Of a stretch of 18,660 nt of DNA, positions 14,488-18,660 are shown one piece after another (the first letter of the stretch is position 1; each line of letters begins with the position of its first letter). Origin of the DNA: Planctomycetota bacterium (GTDB taxonomy: Bacteria; Planctomycetota; Phycisphaerae; Sedimentisphaerales; Anaerohalosphaeraceae); the NCBI GenBank assembly GCA_030637065.1, contig DAOVVQ010000038.1, positions 1 to 18,660 of the forward strand, read 5' to 3'. The notes beneath the pieces are model-generated. The model worked only from the letters and a program-made list of their open reading frames with translations. It made no database searches and was not told the DNA's origin. Both the position numbers and the translations under genes were made by a program.

Positions 14488-15363
14488 CTACCGGCCTTCC
14501 AACCAGCAACCGCTCATCAGGCTAACGTCATTTACATCGACCTGCAAACTGCCGTCGGCGTCAAATATCATGGTTAGTATGCAATCGTTCGGATCGGGGT
14601 AATCATTCGGGTCCGATATAGTGTCCAGATCGACGCACTCGAGCATCCAGCCGCCCGACAGCATCGAAAAGTCCGTAAGGTCGACCTCGCAGTCCTGGTT
14701 AAAATCGCCATAATCCGGCACATGGCAGATCGAGATCGCATCAACTAAAAGATATGTGTTGTAAATTTCATCACCGCTGTCCTCGACGCAAAAGGTTAAA
14801 TCGAACGATCCCACTTCCGATTCGTCGAAGATGTACTCGAAATCCTGCCAACCATCCGTTGAACTCTGATTGCCAATCGTCGCGACATCGAGAGTAACGT
14901 CCAGAAGTGATGTTTCCAGGTTCGGGTCTGCAACTGACACTATCTTGATCTCGGCAAAATCGTTATACCCCCGGAGATAATCGAACGTGCCAAAAAAGTA
15001 AGACCCGCTTATCTTATCTCCGGCGCTGATCTGGATTCGTTGCGAAAGCTCGGCCCTTAATATCTCCCATTCTGGCTCTAAATCGCCCGTACTAAGGATG
15101 ATATGATTGTCTCCTTCACACGGATAGAGCCCGGCTTCTACATCGATCTTCCAATTCTCCATGTATTCCGAAAAATCCGGCTGAGGGATAAAATTGGCGT
15201 CAACCGCGCAATAATTGAAGGTTTCCCAGTTCAAAGGCGTGTTGAATTCGGCCCCGACCGCAAATTCCTCGAAGCCGCCGTTAGTGATCACCGCGCACAC
15301 AGGCCCAGCCGTGCATAACAACACGACCACCGAAACAAAACATGCCCACCGACTCAAACGCAT
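14488..15363 (-). CDS. Secreted protein with beta-rich domain and C-terminal dockerin-type repeats
   Basis: Protein of 291 residues. Residues 1-24 are a signal peptide (ACFVSVVVLLCTAGPVCA). The following VITNGGFEEF and later strands (QRIQISAGDKISGSYFFGT, WQDFEYIFDE, YLLVDAISI) are typical of a carbohydrate-binding-like jelly roll found in Phycisphaerae secreted proteins. The last 75 or so residues hold two Ca-binding dockerin-like repeats: DFNQDCEVDLTDFSMLSGGW and DADGSLQVDVNDVSLMSGCW. These planctomycete repeats are usually C-terminal on exported proteins; a cohesin partner is not generally known. AGGCGGG lies 6 bases before the ATG. It is a single-gene unit by context. A ligand cannot be named. 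Alternative: a surface protein anchored through the C-terminal repeats. Confidence 0.82.
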   Translation of the reverse strand: MRLSRWACFVSVVVLLCTAGPVCAVITNGGFEEFAVGAEFNTPLNWETFNYCAVDANFIPQPDFSEYMENWKIDVEAGLYPCEGDNHIILSTGDLEPEWEILRAELSQRIQISAGDKISGSYFFGTFDYLRGYNDFAEIKIVSVADPNLETSLLDVTLDVATIGNQSSTDGWQDFEYIFDESEVGSFDLTFCVEDSGDEIYNTYLLVDAISICHVPDYGDFNQDCEVDLTDFSMLSGGWMLECVDLDTISDPNDYPDPNDCILTMIFDADGSLQVDVNDVSLMSGCWLEGR

Positions 15364-15604
15364 CTCATTCCCGCCTCAATAACACCTGCGCAAAGACATA
15401 CCGCTCCCGCAAAGACTATATTATACACAATTTCATACCAAAAATCAAACGAATTGACCGGTAACTGCCTTTTTTATTCGCCCTCCAGACACCTCCCAAA
15501 CAAGCCCCTTCTATGCCCACTACAGCCACATCCCAATCATTACAATCCAATACGAACCGTACACCAGCACAAACGTATAGGTCTAAAGAATTTCCTCCTC
15601 CTCC

Positions 15605-15648
15605 GGGAAAAGGGGCAGATTGTCTTCGGCCCCTTTTCCCACTTTTTT
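15605..15648 (+). terminator. Orphan intrinsic terminator, plus strand
   Basis: A perfect 12-bp stem, GGGAAAAGGGGC with GCCCCTTTTCCC (15605-15616 and 15629-15640), with a 12-base loop, followed by ACTTTTTTAG. It points along the plus strand, but no plus-strand gene precedes it: upstream is the divergently oriented dockerin-repeat gene. It may end a small RNA or block antisense transcription. Confidence 0.75.
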
Positions 15649-15874
15649 AGCCCGCAAGCCCCCAGAAACCACTTTTAAGCCTATTGTCGCGGCTGACATC
15701 CCAAATTCGATTCGAGACAGAAATCAAGAACCCCTATCGGTGGCATCGCCACCGCCGTTTTGAGCCTTTGGTCATTAAACTTTAGATATTGTTTAGGATT
15801 TAGAGCTTAGAGCTTATAAACACAGGATACAATATTCCGCCCCAATAAACTTCAACAACCACCAAATATAAGAT

Positions 15875-15903
15875 TTGACGCGTCCCACTGTTTCAAGTAG
15901 AAT
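15875..15903 (+). promoter_or_regulatory. Sigma70-type promoter of PEP carboxykinase
   Basis: TTGACG (15875-15880), a 17-base spacer, and TAGAAT (15898-15903): five of six matches to each consensus box at ideal spacing. Transcription would start near 15910, leaving a leader of about 45-50 bases containing the AAAGGA ribosome-binding site. Confidence 0.65.
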
Positions 15904-15954
15904 TACAGGGCTTAGCGTAATTTAATTTTTATGAACCCTTAATGAAAGGAAATA

Positions 15955-17829
15955 GTGGACAACATGAACAAAGTATTAGAAAACAAACTGACCTCTGAAC
16001 ACCTCGACAAGATTATGGCCGTTGGCAGCCCAAAAATGCACGCTTTTGTTGCAAATGCCATCGAGCTGACCAACCCGGATTCGGTGTACGTTTTCACCGA
16101 TTCAGCCGAGGATATGGAACATATGCGTAACCTGGCCAAAAACGGCGGAGGCGAGGTGCCCCTGGCGATGGAGGGGCACACCTACCATTTCGACGGATTT
16201 GGCGATCAGGCACGCGACAAGGCCAACACAAAATACCTCCTCGCCAAAGGAGCAAGCCTCGGAGCAAGCCTCAATTCCACCGATAAGGACGCGGCAACCG
16301 AAGAGGTCCGCTCGTTCCTGAAGAACTCGATGGTCGGAAAAACGATGCTCGTCGCCTTCTTCTGCTTGGGACCGACCGACTCGGACTTCTCGATCTCATG
16401 CGTCCAGGTCACCGATTCGCCCTACGTCGGTCACAGCGAGTCGATGCTGTATCGACCCGGATACGAACAGTTCAAGAAGGTCGGCGAAGCAGGCGATTTC
16501 TTCAAGTTCATCCACACCGAAGGCCGCCTCGAAAACGGCGTAAGTGCCGATACCGACAAACGCCGCATCTACATGGACCTCGACGAGAACCTCGTCTACT
16601 CGACTAATACCCAGTACGCCGGCAATACCGTCGGCCTGAAAAAGCTCGCACTGAGGCTGGCGATCAACAAGGCCTCCGGAGAGGGCTGGCTCGCAGAGCA
16701 CATGTTCGTTATGGGAGCCCACGGACCCGGCGGCAGGATAACCTACTTCACAGGTGCATTCCCCTCGGCCTGCGGAAAGACATCGACGTCAATGCTGCCA
16801 GGACAGACCATTGTCGGCGACGACATCGCATACCTGCGCAAAAAAGACGGCCAGATGCGATGCGTCAACGTCGAATCGGGAATCTTCGGGATCATCCGGG
16901 ACGTAAATCCCGATGACGACCCGGTAATCCACGAAGCCCTCACCAAGCCCGGCGAGGTGATCTTTGGCAACGTCCTCATCAGCGACGACCTTAAGCCCAG
17001 TTGGCTCGGAATGGGCCAGGATATCCCCGAGACCGGTACGAACTACTCCGGCAAATGGCACAAGGGCAAAACCGACGACAACGGCAACGATATCTCCCCG
17101 TCGCACAAGAACGCACGCTACACCCTCAAGATCGCGGCCCTTTCGAACAAGGACGAGCGGGCCGACGACCCAAAGGGCGTCCCCATCGGAGCGATCGTAT
17201 ACGGCGGACGCGACAGCGACACGCTCGCACCGGTCGAGCAGGCATTCGACTGGACCGAGGGTATCATCGCCAAGGGAGCCTCGCTCGAATCGGAGACGAC
17301 GGCTGCGACTTTAGGCAAAGAGGGCGTGCGAACATTCAACATCATGTCCAATATGGACTTCGTATCGGTCCCCTTAGGCCAGTACATCCAGAATAACCTC
17401 GACTTCGCAGACGGCGTTGACAACCCGCCGTCGATCTTCTCGGTAAACTACTTCCTCAAAAACGCCGACGGAAACTACCTAAACGGCATGCTCGATAAGG
17501 TCGTCTGGATACTCTGGGCCGAACTGAGGGTAAACGGAGACGTCGAAGCGATAAAGACGCCCACCGGGTTTATCCCGCTCTACGAGGACCTGGCCAAGCT
17601 CTTCAAGGACAAATTAGACCAGGACTACACCAAAGAACAATACGAAAAGCAGTTCACCGTTCGCGTGCCGAACCTCCTGGCCAAGATAGACAGGGTCGAG
17701 CAGATCTACCGCGCAAAAGTCGACGACGCCCCGCAAATAGTCTACGACACATTTGCCAGAATTCGCACCAGGCTAAACGAAGCAAAACAAAAACACGGCG
17801 AAAACATCTCACCGTCCGACCTGGCATAG
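15955..17829 (+). CDS. pckG: Phosphoenolpyruvate carboxykinase, GTP-dependent
   Basis: Cytoplasmic enzyme interconverting oxaloacetate + GTP and phosphoenolpyruvate + GDP + CO2, at the junction of the TCA cycle and gluconeogenesis; in fermenters it may run in the carboxylating direction. The 624 residues match the GTP family's length (about 600-620). The P-loop FPSACGKTS is at 269-277 with the family's hyper-reactive Cys (Cys273); the usual continuation KTNLAM is KTSTSM here. Other family segments: MGAHGPGGRITYFTGAFPS, NVESGIFGIIRDVNP, GEVIFGNVLI, GVPIGAIVYGGRDSDTLAPV, FSVNYFLK. The frame opens with GTG at 15955, 4 bases after AAAGGA; an ATG at 15964 is 13 bases after it, so either start is possible. 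It is monocistronic, between its own promoter and terminator. Confidence 0.97.
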   Translation: MDNMNKVLENKLTSEHLDKIMAVGSPKMHAFVANAIELTNPDSVYVFTDSAEDMEHMRNLAKNGGGEVPLAMEGHTYHFDGFGDQARDKANTKYLLAKGASLGASLNSTDKDAATEEVRSFLKNSMVGKTMLVAFFCLGPTDSDFSISCVQVTDSPYVGHSESMLYRPGYEQFKKVGEAGDFFKFIHTEGRLENGVSADTDKRRIYMDLDENLVYSTNTQYAGNTVGLKKLALRLAINKASGEGWLAEHMFVMGAHGPGGRITYFTGAFPSACGKTSTSMLPGQTIVGDDIAYLRKKDGQMRCVNVESGIFGIIRDVNPDDDPVIHEALTKPGEVIFGNVLISDDLKPSWLGMGQDIPETGTNYSGKWHKGKTDDNGNDISPSHKNARYTLKIAALSNKDERADDPKGVPIGAIVYGGRDSDTLAPVEQAFDWTEGIIAKGASLESETTAATLGKEGVRTFNIMSNMDFVSVPLGQYIQNNLDFADGVDNPPSIFSVNYFLKNADGNYLNGMLDKVVWILWAELRVNGDVEAIKTPTGFIPLYEDLAKLFKDKLDQDYTKEQYEKQFTVRVPNLLAKIDRVEQIYRAKVDDAPQIVYDTFARIRTRLNEAKQKHGENISPSDLA

Positions 17830-17846
17830 AACAAAAAACAAGAATA

Positions 17847-17882
17847 ACGGCTGCCGCCGAAACAAGTGGCAGCCGTTTTTTT
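17847..17882 (+). terminator. Intrinsic terminator of PEP carboxykinase
   Basis: Stem ACGGCTGCC with GGCAGCCGT (17847-17855 and 17868-17876), 12-base loop, followed by seven Ts. It begins 18 bases after the stop codon. Confidence 0.92.
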
Positions 17883-18237
17883 GCGCGCCGAAACACCAAA
17901 TCCGTCACTGCTGCCGTTCGCAGCAAGGACGCTCCCGATGCATATCGACGGGTGGCAGCGCGTCTGCGCAGCAGACCGATGGGCGAATGCACACGGGCAC
18001 CCACCATCGGTTTGCCTTCGCCAAATCCCGGCTCGCCGGGACCACCCATGAAGATTGCCCTTGTATGATTTGTGAAACATGCTGTCGCAACGCGCAGCGC
18101 GTAGGATGGGTAACTTTGTTACCCATGCTGCACGGATGGCCTTACAGAACCGCATGGGTAACAAGTTACCCATCCTACAGGCTGCGCGCAGCAGTTTGGC
18201 TTGTATGTGTTCCTGGAATTGCAGATTAGATGGACGT
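17883..18237. other. Palindrome-rich intergenic region
   Basis: No gene is supported; long open frames here run through the terminator and palindromes. Besides the large inverted repeat (18101-18178) it has GTCTGC/GCAGAC (17962-17967 and 17971-17976), CCGATGG/CCATCGG around 17975-18012, and a small CCCGG/CCGGG hairpin near 18027-18040. Phrases such as GATGGG and GGTGGGT recur in several arms, as in families of small palindromic repeats spread through intergenic DNA. Confidence 0.55.
18101..18178. repeat. Nested inverted repeat, REP/MITE-like
   Basis: The left arm (18101-18128) starts GTAGGATGGGTAAC and ends TTACCCATGC; the right arm (18152-18178) is its reverse complement except for one extra T in the left arm. 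Each arm is itself a palindrome (GGGTAAC...GTTACCC). The outer flanks continue as GC-rich CGCGCAGC on both sides, so imperfect symmetry extends to about 18088-18192. A 23-base centre separates the arms. No transposase is present. It resembles small non-autonomous repeats mobilised in trans. Confidence 0.75.
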
Positions 18238-18660
18238 TTACAACTGCCAGCCGCTGGGGTAGCTGATCTGGCTGGGTGACACTTCAAATTCCCTACTGAG
18301 CAGGTCCACAAGTCCCGCCGTCCGCTTGATCTGGCTGTCCGTAGGGGCTCGCTCGAACCCATCGCCTACCACGCAGATACGGATGGTCTGCCGGCTGCCG
18401 TACCAGTTGCCCTCGGTCAGGCAGGGCCGCTGCATCTGCCACTTCTCAGCGGCCTCGATGAGCCCGTCCTTACCGCCGGAACCGTTACAGATCACGAAAT
18501 GGTAGTTGATATCCCCGCTTCGGCTAAGCCCGTGCAGCTCGGCCAACTGACTGATATCGCCCGAATCGGTCCGGCTGTAGTGAATTTCGATCCGGTCCCA
18601 ATTCTGCATGCTCACAGCCCGCGTCTTCAGGGCAGCTTCCTCGACAGAATTCAGCCGGGT
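18238..18660 (-). CDS. N-acetylmuramoyl-L-alanine amidase/PGRP-like protein, 5' end beyond the window
   Basis: C-terminal 140 residues of a protein whose frame stays open to the right edge. WDRIEIHYSRTDSGD, INYHFVICNGSGGKDGLIEAAEKWQMQRP and TIRICVVGDGFERAPTDSQIKRTAGLVDLL follow the amidase_2/PGRP fold: first ligand His in IEIHYS, second in NYHFVI, and a C-terminal helix after 'PT..Q'. The usual partner residue for zinc near the end is not obvious to me, so hydrolase activity is not certain. Such proteins cleave or bind peptidoglycan stem peptides. A GTG at 18615 and the ATG two codons after it are possible starts, but 15 further codons upstream in frame look coding (LNSVEEAALKTRAV), so I treat it as partial. 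Confidence 0.7.
   Translation of the reverse strand, partial: TRLNSVEEAALKTRAVSMQNWDRIEIHYSRTDSGDISQLAELHGLSRSGDINYHFVICNGSGGKDGLIEAAEKWQMQRPCLTEGNWYGSRQTIRICVVGDGFERAPTDSQIKRTAGLVDLLSREFEVSPSQISYPSGWQL

Larger units (their letters stand above)
15364..15954. other. 591-base gap upstream of PEP carboxykinase
   Basis: No credible gene. It contains a G-poor, C-rich plus-strand stretch (about 15480-15595), an orphan plus-strand terminator (15605-15647), a 7-bp hairpin CGGTGGC/GCCACCG with a 3-base loop (15738-15754), a short tandem AGAGCTT repeat around 15800, and the PEP carboxykinase promoter (15875-15903). The dockerin-repeat gene's promoter should lie near 15380-15430 on the minus strand, but no clear pair is seen. 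Confidence 0.5.

Noticed and set aside
15454..15678. Plus-strand open frame of 74 codons upstream of PEP carboxykinase
   Set aside because: No ribosome-binding site, and the frame passes through the terminator hairpin and T-run. The low-G composition explains the lack of stops.
17654..18362. Minus-strand open frames of 131 and 206 codons near the PEP carboxykinase terminator
   Set aside because: They run through the strong terminator, the palindromic repeats and the ends of well-supported genes; their composition is unlike a protein.

Overview
The window is most consistent with a bacterium of the Planctomycetota, class Phycisphaerae. The reasons are a type II secretion/type IV pilus-like cluster with a PilM-PilN fusion and several diverse prepilins, a secreted protein ending in dockerin-type Ca-binding repeats, and a GTP-type PEP carboxykinase. 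This placement is inference from gene style; no rRNA or other marker is present.

Positions 1-12275, all on the minus strand, hold one long pilus/secretion cluster. In transcription order it reads: GspE/PilB ATPase, GspF/PilC platform, major pilin (GspG-like), an intrinsic terminator, GspH-like and GspI-like minor prepilins, a 538-base gap with the relic of a lost prepilin gene, three tandem GspJ-like prepilins, a GspK/PilX-like prepilin, a PilM-PilN fusion, a PilO/GspM-like protein, and a short secretin (GspD/PilQ) cut by the left edge. The three GspJ-like proteins share a collinear N-terminal half of about 174 residues, but each carries a different C-terminal beta-rich module, one of them LamG-like. 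This gives a pilus or pseudopilus whose minor subunits look like interchangeable binding heads. No retraction ATPase (PilT), prepilin peptidase or PilP is present here.

The noncoding gaps of this cluster share a short motif, TTAT[A/C]GGAC. It occurs seven times: as a tandem pair upstream of the ATPase gene, as inverted pairs spanning exactly 61 bases upstream of the first and third GspJ-like genes, and once upstream of the major pilin. It may be an operator or a small mobile element.

Divergent from the pilus cluster, on the plus strand, is an orphan GAF-domain histidine kinase (12674-13939). A gap follows with a minus-strand terminator and a possible broken small gene. Next, on the minus strand, is a secreted protein with a beta-rich domain and dockerin repeats (14488-15363). 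A gap of about 590 bases then contains an orphan plus-strand terminator and a near-consensus sigma70 promoter for GTP-dependent PEP carboxykinase (15955-17829), which has its own strong terminator. The right end is palindrome-rich intergenic DNA, including a nested 27-bp inverted repeat, followed by the 3' part of an amidase/PGRP-like gene that runs off the edge.
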